From positions 108,801 to 172,800 of the forward strand of contig JAYFQF010000001.1 of assembly GCA_034927285.1 (NCBI GenBank): a stretch of 64,000 nt of DNA, in the 5' to 3' direction. The notes under the pieces were generated by a model. It worked only from the letters and a program-made list of their open reading frames with translations, made no database searches and had not been told where the DNA came from. The first letter of the stretch is position 1; every line of letters begins with the position of its first letter. Source of the stretch: JAYFQF01 sp034927285 (GTDB lineage Bacteria; Bacillota; Peptococcia; DRI-13; UBA5745). Below are positions 42,202 through 50,067 of this stretch, in pieces. The position numbers and the translations under genes were made by a program.

Positions 42202-42377
42202 TTAAGTAATAAATTCATGGGATAAAGACGCCGCGAATTTCACCATAATTTACCGCTCGTGGCGGGCCGGGCGACTGATGAACTTCTGGAGCCGGCCGCG
42301 TTCAGATCAAAATTCATGGTATAATACAAGCAGAAAAAGGAAGCAAAACGTTTTGGCGAAAGGGAGTGGCTAAAAGT

Positions 42378-43766
42378 ATGTCTGTTCTTGGAGCGATTCT
42401 TGTTCCCCATCCTCCCGTTATTTTGCCCCAGGTCGGCAAAGGACGGGAGCATGAGATCCAGGCCACCGTCGACGCCTACCGGGCCGCCGCCCTGCGGGCA
42501 GCGGAATGGAAGCCCGAAGTCCTGGTGATCATCTCGCCGCATAGCGTAGCCTATGCCGACTATTTTCACCTTTCTCCCGGCAGCGGTGCCGCCGGGGATA
42601 TGGCCCGGTTCGGCGCGCCTCAGGTACGCATAGAGGCCCAGTATGATGCAAAGCTTGTTTCAGAAATCATGCGCCTGGCCCAGGCTGCCGGCATCCAGGC
42701 GGGAACTCTTGGCCAGCGCGAAAGGGAGCTTGATCACGGCACCTTGGTGCCCCTCTTCTTTTTGCGGGAGGCAGGGGTGAATTGCCCGCTGGTCCGGGTG
42801 GGGCTATCCGGCCTTGGCCCCTCGGCTCATTATCGCCTGGGTAAATGCATTGCTCAGGCTGCCGGGGGACTGCCACGCCGGACTGTTGTGGTGGCCAGCG
42901 GCGACCTTTCCCATAAGCTTAAGGAGGACGGGCCTTACGGCTATGCTCCCCAGGGGCCGGAGTTTGACCGGCAGGCCACCCGGGCAATGGCCGAAGGAGA
43001 CTTCCTCCGTTTCCTTACCTTTGATCCCGCCTTCTGCGATGCAGCGGCAGAGTGCGGACTGCGGTCCTTTCAGATCATGGCCGGTGCTCTGGACGGGTTG
43101 GCGGTCACCCCGGAGCTTTTATCCTATCAGGGAAATTTCGGCGTCGGCTATGGGGTGGCGGTGTTTACCCCTGCCGGAACCGACGGGAACCGCCACTTTG
43201 ACGAGGCTTATGAAAGCCGGGAGCGGCAGCGCCTGGAGGCCCGCCGCAGCGCCGAAGACCCTTGGGTCAGGCTGGCCCGGCTTTCCCTGGAAACCTATAT
43301 CCGTACCGGGAGGCGGCTTGGCTCCCTCGATGAGGGCCTGCCGCCGGAGCTGACAAAGCGCCGGGCGGGTACTTTTGTTTCCCTCCACCGGAATGGCCTG
43401 CTGCGGGGCTGTATCGGCACCGTCGCTCCGGCAACCGGGTCTGTGGCGGAGGAGATCCTGCGCAACGCGGTTTCCGCCGGAACCGAGGATCCCCGGTTTT
43501 CGCCGGTCGGTCCTGAGGAACTGGACAGCCTGGAATACAGCGTGGACGTTTTGGAACCGGCGGAAGCCGTTAGCTCTCCGGAGGAGCTGGATGTAAACAG
43601 GTTCGGTGTTATCGTGACCTGCGGCCGACGCCGGGGGCTTCTGTTGCCTAATTTGGAGGGCGTGGATACCGTGGAACGCCAGATTGCCATCGCCCGGCAA
43701 AAAGGGGGAATCGGCCCTGAGGAGCCCTATAGATTGGAGCGGTTCCAGGTAGTGAGGCATACATGA
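42378..43766 (+). CDS. AmmeMemoRadiSam fusion: Memo/LigB-like domain plus AMMECR1 domain
   Basis: A 462-residue fusion. The first 270 residues are a class III extradiol dioxygenase (LigB/Memo)-like domain with HPPVILPQVG and SPHSVAYADYF, then LDHGTLVPLFFL, the usual metal-ligand contexts. The last 180 residues are an AMMECR1 domain (FVSLHRNGLLRGCIGTVAP). These two and a radical SAM protein form the AmmeMemoRadiSam set, widely conserved but without a settled function; the third member is encoded next, overlapping by 4 bases. The ATG at 42378 is chosen over GTG at 42366, which is too near the GGGAG site. Confidence 0.92.
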   Translation: MSVLGAILVPHPPVILPQVGKGREHEIQATVDAYRAAALRAAEWKPEVLVIISPHSVAYADYFHLSPGSGAAGDMARFGAPQVRIEAQYDAKLVSEIMRLAQAAGIQAGTLGQRERELDHGTLVPLFFLREAGVNCPLVRVGLSGLGPSAHYRLGKCIAQAAGGLPRRTVVVASGDLSHKLKEDGPYGYAPQGPEFDRQATRAMAEGDFLRFLTFDPAFCDAAAECGLRSFQIMAGALDGLAVTPELLSYQGNFGVGYGVAVFTPAGTDGNRHFDEAYESRERQRLEARRSAEDPWVRLARLSLETYIRTGRRLGSLDEGLPPELTKRRAGTFVSLHRNGLLRGCIGTVAPATGSVAEEILRNAVSAGTEDPRFSPVGPEELDSLEYSVDVLEPAEAVSSPEELDVNRFGVIVTCGRRRGLLLPNLEGVDTVERQIAIARQKGGIGPEEPYRLERFQVVRHT

Positions 43767-44590
43767 AGGCGATCTGCGGATTGTGCTTTCACCATTGCGG
43801 GCTGGAGGAAGGACAGACCGGATTTTGCCGGGCCCGGGCAAACCATGGCGGTGAGATCGTCTGTCTCAATTACGGTCAGCTGACCTCCATGGCCTTGGAC
43901 CCCATTGAAAAAAAGCCGCTGCGCCGTTTCTTTCCCGGCAGCAAAATTTTGTCCGTAGGCAGCTTCGGCTGCAACCTTCGCTGCCCGTTTTGCCAAAACC
44001 ATGAAATTGCCATGGCGGAAGCGGGCTGTATTCCGACGGTCTATGTACCGCCGGAAGAATTGGCCCGCCGGGCGGCAGAATTGAAAGCCCAGGGAAATAT
44101 CGGGGTGGCCTATACCTATAACGAGCCTTTGGTGGGCTATGAGTATGTCCGGGATTGCGGGGCCCTGATCCGGGAGCGAGGGCTGAAAAATGTGCTGGTA
44201 TCCAACGGTACTCTTTCGGAGAGACCCTGGAAAGAGCTGCTTTTGCTGCTGGACGCCGCCAATATTGATCTGAAGGGCTTCACCGAGGACTGGTACAAGC
44301 GTTTGGGCGGAGATTTGGGCACGGTAAAACGGAACATTGCCCTGGCGGCGGAAAGCTGCCATTTGGAAGTCACCACCCTCTTAGTTCCCGGAGAAAATGA
44401 CAGCCGGGAGGAAATCCGGCGTCTGGCCGCCTGGCTGGCCTCGGTGAATCCGGAGATCCCGCTCCATCTCTCCCGTTTTTTTCCCCGCTACCGGATGACG
44501 GAACAGACGGCCACCCAGGTGGAAGAAGTCTACGAACTGGCGGCGGTGGCCCGGGAATATCTGCGGTACGTTTATACGGGAAACTGCTGA
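43763..44590 (+). CDS. amrS: AmmeMemoRadiSam-system radical SAM enzyme (AmrS)
   Basis: A 275-residue radical SAM protein. The cluster motif CNLRCPFC gives Cys70, Cys74 and Cys77; an upstream group (CGLCFHHCGLEEGQTGFCRAR) near the N-terminus looks like an auxiliary metal or Fe-S site typical of this subfamily. It resembles pyruvate formate-lyase activating enzymes in its core. The start overlaps the stop of the fusion partner (ATGA), confirming co-translation. The product of this system is not established. Confidence 0.92.
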   Translation: MKAICGLCFHHCGLEEGQTGFCRARANHGGEIVCLNYGQLTSMALDPIEKKPLRRFFPGSKILSVGSFGCNLRCPFCQNHEIAMAEAGCIPTVYVPPEELARRAAELKAQGNIGVAYTYNEPLVGYEYVRDCGALIRERGLKNVLVSNGTLSERPWKELLLLLDAANIDLKGFTEDWYKRLGGDLGTVKRNIALAAESCHLEVTTLLVPGENDSREEIRRLAAWLASVNPEIPLHLSRFFPRYRMTEQTATQVEEVYELAAVAREYLRYVYTGNC

Positions 44591-44715
44591 GGATCTTTTG
44601 GATTCCGGATTTTGTTGGTGACCGGACATCCGTCCCTTCCTCCGGATTTTACTGAGAAACAAAAAAATAAGCCTGTTATGCGGGAAAAATAGCAATAACG
44701 AAATTTGCCGAATTT

Positions 44716-44888
44716 TTATTTCTTCAAATATTTGCCGTTTAATAAACGAAAGTCACAGCGGTCGCCGCCGAGAGCCAGAGTCTTGGTTCTGACAAAATGA
44801 ACTTTCGGCTTTAAAGAGCCTGTACCAACGCCAATCGTATGGCGGGAAGGACGCTATTATCAATAAGGGCGTCATAGTCGTTAGACAA
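44716..44888 (-). pseudogene. Internally deleted gene, probable L-2-amino-thiazoline-4-carboxylate hydrolase (ATC hydrolase)-family remnant
   Basis: A TTG at 44888 behind AAAGGAGGGG starts 25 codons (MSNDYDALIDNSVLPAIRLA then a stop). In another frame the last codons read HFVRTKTLALGGDRCDFRLL and end at 44716, which resembles the C-terminal signature (RTxTLAxGxDxCDF) of the ATC hydrolase family as I recall it. Together they look like the two ends of a gene of about 200 codons with the middle deleted. The rest of the interval 44591-45102 holds no intact gene. Family assignment is tentative. Confidence 0.5.
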
Positions 44889-45102
44889 AACACATTCCCC
44901 TCCTTTTGGACCAGTTTTGTATGCTCAAGGTTACCTTATGCTAACTTAATTTTACTACCAGGACTATACCGATGCAAGAGCAGAAGAGGCGCCGCATCCG
45001 TTGCCGCACCACTGCAGGATTCAGAAGGCCGGCGCATTCAAATCAAAAATTTATTCATAATATGAAGCATGATATAATAAAATAACTCTTCGATTCAGGG
45101 AG

Positions 45103-45828
45103 GTGAGTCCACTGGAGATAAAGGTACATAACATCGGCGGGTACATGGTGAAAAACTACCTGCTGGAGACACCGATGGGGATCATTGCCATCGATACGGG
45201 TTATCCCGGCGGCGCAAAAAAATTCATCCGCCGATTCGTCCGGCGCTGGCCTTTATCTGAACTGAAATATATTTTCCTTACCCACCATCATGACGATCAC
45301 GCCGGCTTTCTGGCGGATTTATTGGAGGCTGCCGGGGCTAAGGTGATTTTGCATCCTCTGGCCGCCGGGTTTTTGGAGCGGGGCAGGAGCGCCGAACCGC
45401 CCGGCGCCGGATATTCCTCGGCGCCGGCGTCTCTTTTCAGCCTGTTCAAAAAGGATTTTTCCTTTCCGCCGGTAAAACTTGACGGCAGGGCGATATTTGT
45501 TGAACATGAGGAAGACCAGTTTTTTATGGACTTGGGGTTGCCTGTCCGGATCTTATTTTTGCCCGGGCATACCGCGGACTCCCTGGGACTTTTCCTTGTT
45601 GAGACAGGACAGCTGTTTTGCGGAGACGCGGCCATGAACGCGGTGATCAGCATCGCCCGGCATACGATATGGATTGAGGATGTCCGGGAGTTTGGCCGCT
45701 CCTGGGACAAAATGCTTTCCTTGGATCCAACGAAAATTTATCCCTCCCACGGAACGCCCTTCCCGCCAGAGGACCTGGTCAAATACCGGGATTTTATGAA
45801 GGGCAGGAGTCTGATCCCGCCCAGGTGA
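45103..45828 (+). CDS. MBL-fold metallo-hydrolase
   Basis: A 241-residue zinc hydrolase of the metallo-beta-lactamase fold. The metal motif THHHDDHAG, a later histidine in LFLPGHTADSLG, the aspartate in LFCGDAAMN and a C-terminal PSHGTPF are all present, so the dinuclear site is complete. Substrates of this superfamily are diverse (thioesters, glutathione conjugates, RNA, lactones). The start is uncertain: GTG at 45103 lies directly at the GGGAGG site, and ATG at 45145 is an alternative. A TATAAT at 45071-45076 probably marks its promoter. Confidence 0.85.
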   Translation: MSPLEIKVHNIGGYMVKNYLLETPMGIIAIDTGYPGGAKKFIRRFVRRWPLSELKYIFLTHHHDDHAGFLADLLEAAGAKVILHPLAAGFLERGRSAEPPGAGYSSAPASLFSLFKKDFSFPPVKLDGRAIFVEHEEDQFFMDLGLPVRILFLPGHTADSLGLFLVETGQLFCGDAAMNAVISIARHTIWIEDVREFGRSWDKMLSLDPTKIYPSHGTPFPPEDLVKYRDFMKGRSLIPPR

Positions 45829-45927
45829 TCCGGCTGTTTTGCCGCAAATAGCAGGAGGCGGAGCGGATAAGCAGGAAAGGCGCCGGCTAGTGAAGGCAAA
45901 AGAATGGTAAGGAGCTGTGGCAGAACG

Positions 45928-46308
45928 ATGTTTTTTGGAGATTTTATGTTTAGCGTATTTCCGGCAATGTTCGGCATTATTTTCGTTATCGTAATTGGTA
46001 TTTTTATTGCCACCGCGATAAAAGGAGTCTCTCAATGGAATAAAAATAATAAATCTCCTGTATTGACCGTAGAGGCCGAGGTAGTAACCAAAAGGCAAAA
46101 TGTCACCCATCACCATCACCATGACGCCAACGCCGCTATGCATACATCCACCTCCACCAGTTACTATGTCACTTTTCAGGTGGAAAGCGGCGATCGTCTG
46201 GAGCTGCATGTGGCCGGCCAGGAATACGGGATGCTGGCGGAAGGGGATTATGGCAGGCTGACTTTTCAGGGAACAAGATATCTTGGGTTTGAAAGAAGTC
46301 AAGGATAA
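45928..46308 (+). CDS. DUF2500-family membrane-anchored protein
   Basis: A 126-residue protein with one N-terminal membrane segment (about 12-32) and an outer domain containing a His-rich turn (THHHHHDAN) and the strand YYVTFQVESGDRLELHV, which matches the DUF2500 family. Function unknown; the histidine cluster could bind metal. ATG at 45946 (GGAG 5 bases upstream) is an alternative start. A terminator-like inverted repeat (AATCCGGCGGTGAAG / CTTCACCGCCGGATT) follows at 46328-46368. Confidence 0.75.
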   Translation: MFFGDFMFSVFPAMFGIIFVIVIGIFIATAIKGVSQWNKNNKSPVLTVEAEVVTKRQNVTHHHHHDANAAMHTSTSTSYYVTFQVESGDRLELHVAGQEYGMLAEGDYGRLTFQGTRYLGFERSQG

Positions 46309-46327
46309 TAAAAAAGGATACCAAAAA

Positions 46328-46368
46328 ATCCGGCGGTGAAGAGTTCTCTTGCTTCACCGCCGGATTTG
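46328..46368. terminator. Inverted repeat, probable terminator after DUF2500 gene
   Basis: AATCCGGCGGTGAAG pairs exactly with CTTCACCGCCGGATT around an 11-base loop. The following sequence (TGGGCATTG) is not T-rich on the plus strand, but the minus strand gives TTTTTTGG, so termination may be stronger in that direction. Confidence 0.6.
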
Positions 46369-46428
46369 GGCATTGACGAGATTTTTTTGGCAATACTAGT
46401 TTTAATGAGATAAAAAAGAGGGATTCAC

Positions 46429-47784
46429 ATTAATAGCGTATCGGCGGCGGGAAACGGGAGCCTGACAGAGGGCGTTATCTGGAAGCAATTTATTTTTTTT
46501 GCCCTGCCCCTTTTAGGCAGCAGCTTGTTGCAGCAATCCGGCAATATGATTGATTTGGCTTTCGCCGGAAGATTTCTCGGCAAAGAGGCTGCCGCGGCGG
46601 TTGGGTCCGGCAGCCTTTTAGCAGCCTGTATGATCGGATTTTTTACCGGGATAGGCGTAGGCACAGGAATTACGGTATCCCAGGCTTTCGGGACAAAAGA
46701 GATAAATGCTCTGAAAAAAATAATTCAGACCTCTGTGGCGGTCAGTTTCCTGGGCGGCATCCTGGTGCTGATCCTGGGCTATGTCCTGGCAGGGACGTTC
46801 CTGGTCTGGCTGAACACGCCTGATGAGATTTTGGGGCTGGCGGAACAGTATTTGCGCCTCTATTTTTGCAGCCTGATTCCTTTGCTGATCTATAACGCCG
46901 GCTCAGGAATCCTGCGGGCCCTGGGAAACTCCAAGGGCCCTATGCTGTATCAGCTGGCGGCGGGAGGGGCCCATGTGGCGGCCAATTTCCTGTTTATCCG
47001 GGTACTGGATCTGGGGGTCCGGGGTCCGGCCCTGGCGGCGATTTGTTCCCAGTCCCTGGCCGCGGTTTTGGTCCTGAGCCGGCTGAGCCGGCTGGAGGAA
47101 TCCTACAGGCTGCGGTTTGGCAGGCTGCGGATTCATGGGGAAAGCCTGCTGAAGGTCCTTTCGGTAGGCATCCCCGCCGGTATTCAGGCCATGGTGCTCA
47201 CCTTGTCCAATTTGCTGGTGCAGTATTATATTAATGGGCTGGGCGTGGACATTATCGCGGCGTTCATCGCCTACTTTAAGGCAGAGAACTTTATTTATTT
47301 GCCCATTATGGCCTTAAGTCAGGCAAATACTGTTTTTGCAGGACAGAATATGGGCGCGGGCAAAGCTAAGCGGGTAAAGCGGGGGGTATCGGTATGCATT
47401 TTCCTGGGGCTGGCCGTTACTTTATCTATCAGCGCCCTGTTACTTCTGTTATCCAGACAGGTCTTCGGATTGTTCAGCAATGATCCCCAAGTGATTGAAA
47501 TCGGCGGACAGATTGCCCGCACCACCTTTCCGCTCTATTTTCTGTACGTTTTTCTGGAGGCGTTTTCTTCGGCAGTGAGAGGCGCCGGGAAAGCCGTTCC
47601 GCCGATGCTGATTACCCTTTCCACCATGTGCGTGCTCAGAGTCGGCCTTTTAGGGTATCTGATCCGGTTTTTCCCCAGCCCGGCGGGGGTGGCGGCGGTT
47701 TATCCCGTTACCTGGGCAGCGGCGGCCGTTAGTATGGCGATCTACTATAAAAAGGGCAGATGGATGCCGGCAAAGGATCTGTAA
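46429..47784 (+). CDS. MATE-family multidrug/toxin efflux transporter with non-canonical start
   Basis: Membrane exporter with 12 hydrophobic helices. The first standard start in frame (TTG at 46525) lies inside the first helix. The upstream codons read NSVSAAGNGSLTEGVIWKQ then FIFFALPLLGSS, a normal MATE N-terminus, and the frame is open back to a stop at 46411. The best candidate is ATT at 46429, with GAGGG about 6 bases upstream, giving 451 residues, the usual family length; CTG at 46462 is another option. Two homologous halves are visible (IDLAFAGRFLG; PAGIQAMVLTLSNLLVQYYINGLG). Substrate unknown. Confidence 0.85.
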   Translation: MNSVSAAGNGSLTEGVIWKQFIFFALPLLGSSLLQQSGNMIDLAFAGRFLGKEAAAAVGSGSLLAACMIGFFTGIGVGTGITVSQAFGTKEINALKKIIQTSVAVSFLGGILVLILGYVLAGTFLVWLNTPDEILGLAEQYLRLYFCSLIPLLIYNAGSGILRALGNSKGPMLYQLAAGGAHVAANFLFIRVLDLGVRGPALAAICSQSLAAVLVLSRLSRLEESYRLRFGRLRIHGESLLKVLSVGIPAGIQAMVLTLSNLLVQYYINGLGVDIIAAFIAYFKAENFIYLPIMALSQANTVFAGQNMGAGKAKRVKRGVSVCIFLGLAVTLSISALLLLLSRQVFGLFSNDPQVIEIGGQIARTTFPLYFLYVFLEAFSSAVRGAGKAVPPMLITLSTMCVLRVGLLGYLIRFFPSPAGVAAVYPVTWAAAAVSMAIYYKKGRWMPAKDL

Positions 47785-47808
47785 GCTTACTTTCGGCGGT
47801 ATAATAAT

Positions 47809-47846
47809 AAACCCGGCGGACAGGAGTTTTCCTGAAGCCGGTTTTG
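47809..47846 (+). terminator. Intrinsic terminator after the MATE gene
   Basis: CCGGC...AGGA and TCCT...GCCGG pair around a GTTT loop, followed by TTTTGTG. It lies about 25 bases after the stop. Confidence 0.6.
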
Positions 47847-47926
47847 TGATAAAATAACTCTGTGCCGCCGGCCGACCTGGCGGCAGAGAAATGTTTAAGC
47901 AATGTCAGGATAAAGGGGATAGCAGA

Positions 47927-48454
47927 ATGGAACTGGACAGAATTCTCTTTACAGAAGAACAGATCAAGGCCCGGGTAAAAGAACTGGGTGCGGAAATCAC
48001 CAGGGATTATCAGGGAAAGTCCGTTTTTGTGATTTGCATATTGAAAGGCGCTTCAATTTTTATGGCGGATCTGATCCGGGAAATTAAGGTCCCGGTGGAA
48101 ATCGACTTTATGTCGCTGTCCAGCTACGGCGCCTCCACCAAGTCCTCCGGCGTAGTCCGGCTTTTGCGGGACCTGGACCGGGAGATTACCGGCAAGGACG
48201 TTTTGGTGGTGGAGGATATCGTGGATACCGGTCTCACCTTAAGCTATCTGAAGGATAATCTCACTTCCAGAAAGCCGGCTTCTTTAAGGATTGCCACCTT
48301 GCTGGACAAGCCCTGCCGCCGGAAGGTGGAACTGGTGCCGGATTACTGCGGTATGGAGATCGACGATTATTTCGTGGTAGGCTACGGTCTGGATTTTAAC
48401 GAACGTGGCCGGGAATTTCCTTTTGTGGGCGTGGTAAAAAACGAGAATCACTGA
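47927..48454 (+). CDS. hpt: Hypoxanthine phosphoribosyltransferase
   Basis: Purine salvage enzyme, 175 residues, converting hypoxanthine or guanine plus PRPP to IMP or GMP. PRPP-binding motif VVEDIVDTGLTLSYL, the upstream loop ICILKGASIFMADL and the flexible-loop region SSYGASTKSSG are diagnostic. The ATG at 47927 follows AAAGGGG; an in-frame extension to 47891 lacks a site. Transcribed alone. The T-box promoter of leuB begins 7 bases after its stop. Confidence 0.95.
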   Translation: MELDRILFTEEQIKARVKELGAEITRDYQGKSVFVICILKGASIFMADLIREIKVPVEIDFMSLSSYGASTKSSGVVRLLRDLDREITGKDVLVVEDIVDTGLTLSYLKDNLTSRKPASLRIATLLDKPCRRKVELVPDYCGMEIDDYFVVGYGLDFNERGREFPFVGVVKNENH

Positions 48455-48460
48455 TTTTTC

Positions 48461-48489
48461 TTGACAAAGAAAAAATTCGGTGTTATGTT
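48461..48489 (+). promoter_or_regulatory. Sigma-A-type promoter of the leuB T-box transcript
   Basis: TTGACA at 48461-48466 and TATGTT at 48484-48489 are separated by exactly 17 bases. The T-box leader begins a short distance downstream. Confidence 0.8.
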
Positions 48490-48524
48490 ATTAAACAAAA
48501 TAAAATTCAAATAAATGCGTTGAT

Positions 48525-48803
48525 CAGGAGTAAGGGAAAGGGAAACGTTCAGAGAGCCGCCGGTTGGTGCGAGGGGGTACGGGAAGCTTTGCCGACTGGC
48601 CTGGGAGCAGGCACGCCCAACGTCGCCGGCCATAGCCGGCATCAGTAAGCGTCACGGGGTTCTCCCGTTACAGGGAAGCGCAATCGCCGGAAAACCGGCC
48701 GCTGCGGCAGAGGGGACGCGCCAGGTGCGTCAAGAAGAGTGGTAACACGGAGTTTTCAGGACTTCGTCTCTTTGTGAAAACAAAGAGGCGGAGTCCTTTT
48801 TTA
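48525..48803 (+). ncRNA. T-box leader (probably tRNA-Leu sensing) upstream of leuB
   Basis: Cis-acting riboregulator that reads uncharged tRNA. Stem I features AGAGAGCCG and GGTGCGAG are present (48551-48573), the T-box sequence reads AGAGTGGTAACACGG (48736-48750), and a terminator stem (GGACTTCGTCTCTTTG / CAAAGAGGCGGAGTCC) with a TTTTTT tail ends the leader near 48803. In the GA-NNN-GCCTGGGAGC context at about 48594, the specifier position reads CTG, a leucine codon, which fits the downstream leuB. When leucine is scarce the uncharged tRNA stabilises the antiterminator. Confidence 0.88.
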
Positions 48804-48883
48804 TTGCCTGCGGTTTTCGGATCCTTGCTCTGGTGTGGAAAGACAAAGCGGCAGGCGGAAAATCAAGTTCAGGAGGTTTTATT

Positions 48884-49954
48884 ATGGAAAAACGTATCGC
48901 GGTAATCAAAGGCGACGGTATCGGCCCCGAGGTAATAAACGAGGCGGTAAAAGTAATGAAAAAGGTGGCGGAAGTTTTTGGGCACAGCTTCGTTTATCAG
49001 GAGGCGGCCTTAGGCGGCAATGCCATCGACCGTTACGGCAAGAGCCTGCCGGAGGAAAGCCTGGCCAAATGCCTGGCAGCCGACAGCGTGCTGCTGGGGG
49101 CGGTAGGCGGGCCAAAATGGGATAAGGTGGATAAAGATAACCGGCCGGAGAAAGCGCTGCTGCGCCTGCGCAGCACCCTGGGACTATACGCCAACCTGAG
49201 GCCGGCAAAGCTTTTTCCCCAGCTGGCGCAGGCCTCTCCTCTCCATCCTCAGGCGGCGGCCAGGGGCATCGACCTTGTGGTGGTCAGAGAGCTGATCGGG
49301 GGTATATATTTCGGCAGTCATACTACAGTGGAAAAGGATGGACAGCTGATGGCCACCGATGTGATGAGCTACAGTGAAGGGGAGATCCGGCGTATTGCCG
49401 TCAGCGCCTTTGAGACCGCCCGCAAAAGGCGGCGTCAGGTTACCTCGGTGGATAAAGCCAATGTATTGGACTGCTCCCGGCTGTGGCGCAAGGTAGTGGA
49501 AGAAGTGGCCCGGGATTATCCCGACGTGGAGCTGAAGCATCTTTTGGTAGATAACTGCGCCATGCAGCTGATTAAAGATCCCGGTCAGTTTGACGTTATC
49601 GTTACCGAGAATCTCTTCGGAGATATCCTTTCCGACGAGGCCAGCATGATCACCGGCTCCATCGGCATGATTCCTTCTTCCAGCATAGGGGAAGGGAAAA
49701 AGGGGATGTACGAGGCGATCCACGGCTCCGCCCCGGACATCGCCGGAAAGGACGTCGCCAATCCCATTGGCACAATCCTTTCCGCCGCCATGATGCTGAA
49801 GTACTCCTTTGGGCTGGAAAAGGAAAGCGCCGTCGTTGAGGACGCCGTGGCCAAGGTGCTGGATCAGGGTTACCGAACCGCCGACATGATGAGCGACGGC
49901 TGCCAGAAAGTGGGCTGCCGGTCTATGGGAGATCTGATCGCCGCCCGGATCTGA
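48884..49954 (+). CDS. leuB: 3-isopropylmalate dehydrogenase
   Basis: Leucine biosynthesis enzyme, 356 residues, oxidatively decarboxylating 3-isopropylmalate with NAD. Typical LeuB features are KGDGIGPEV, the LLGAVGGPKWD segment, RPEKALLRLRSTLGLYANLRPAKLF with its substrate arginines, VRELIGGIYFG, and the metal/NAD region IHGSAPDIAGKDVANP. The ATG at 48884 follows AGGAGG. It is preceded by a leucine-type T-box. leuA, leuC and leuD are not in the window; the next gene is a transporter, so leuB is either alone or at the end of a split pathway. Confidence 0.96.
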   Translation: MEKRIAVIKGDGIGPEVINEAVKVMKKVAEVFGHSFVYQEAALGGNAIDRYGKSLPEESLAKCLAADSVLLGAVGGPKWDKVDKDNRPEKALLRLRSTLGLYANLRPAKLFPQLAQASPLHPQAAARGIDLVVVRELIGGIYFGSHTTVEKDGQLMATDVMSYSEGEIRRIAVSAFETARKRRRQVTSVDKANVLDCSRLWRKVVEEVARDYPDVELKHLLVDNCAMQLIKDPGQFDVIVTENLFGDILSDEASMITGSIGMIPSSSIGEGKKGMYEAIHGSAPDIAGKDVANPIGTILSAAMMLKYSFGLEKESAVVEDAVAKVLDQGYRTADMMSDGCQKVGCRSMGDLIAARI

Positions 49955-50067
49955 ATCCTGTTCCCAAATTCTTATCCGGAGTCTTTCGAACAGGAGAAGC
50001 TTAACTGCGTCAACGTCCGGCCTTTGCAGGTGCCGGCTAAAATTTACAGAAGGAAGGTAAGAATTTT

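Larger units (their letters stand above)
41363..42377. other. Gene-poor interval of about 1 kb
   Basis: Between the membrane protein ending at 41362 and the AmmeMemoRadiSam genes. It contains a GC-rich stretch with two similar phrases (CAGGCGGAGTGTATAGC near 41571, CAGGCGGATTATATACT near 41626), a poly-G run at 41749-41757, a hairpin at 41806-41836, and a minus-strand frame at 41953-42201. A TATAAT at 42319 is a probable -10 for the next gene. Other frames here are antisense or low-complexity and are not supported. Confidence 0.5.
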
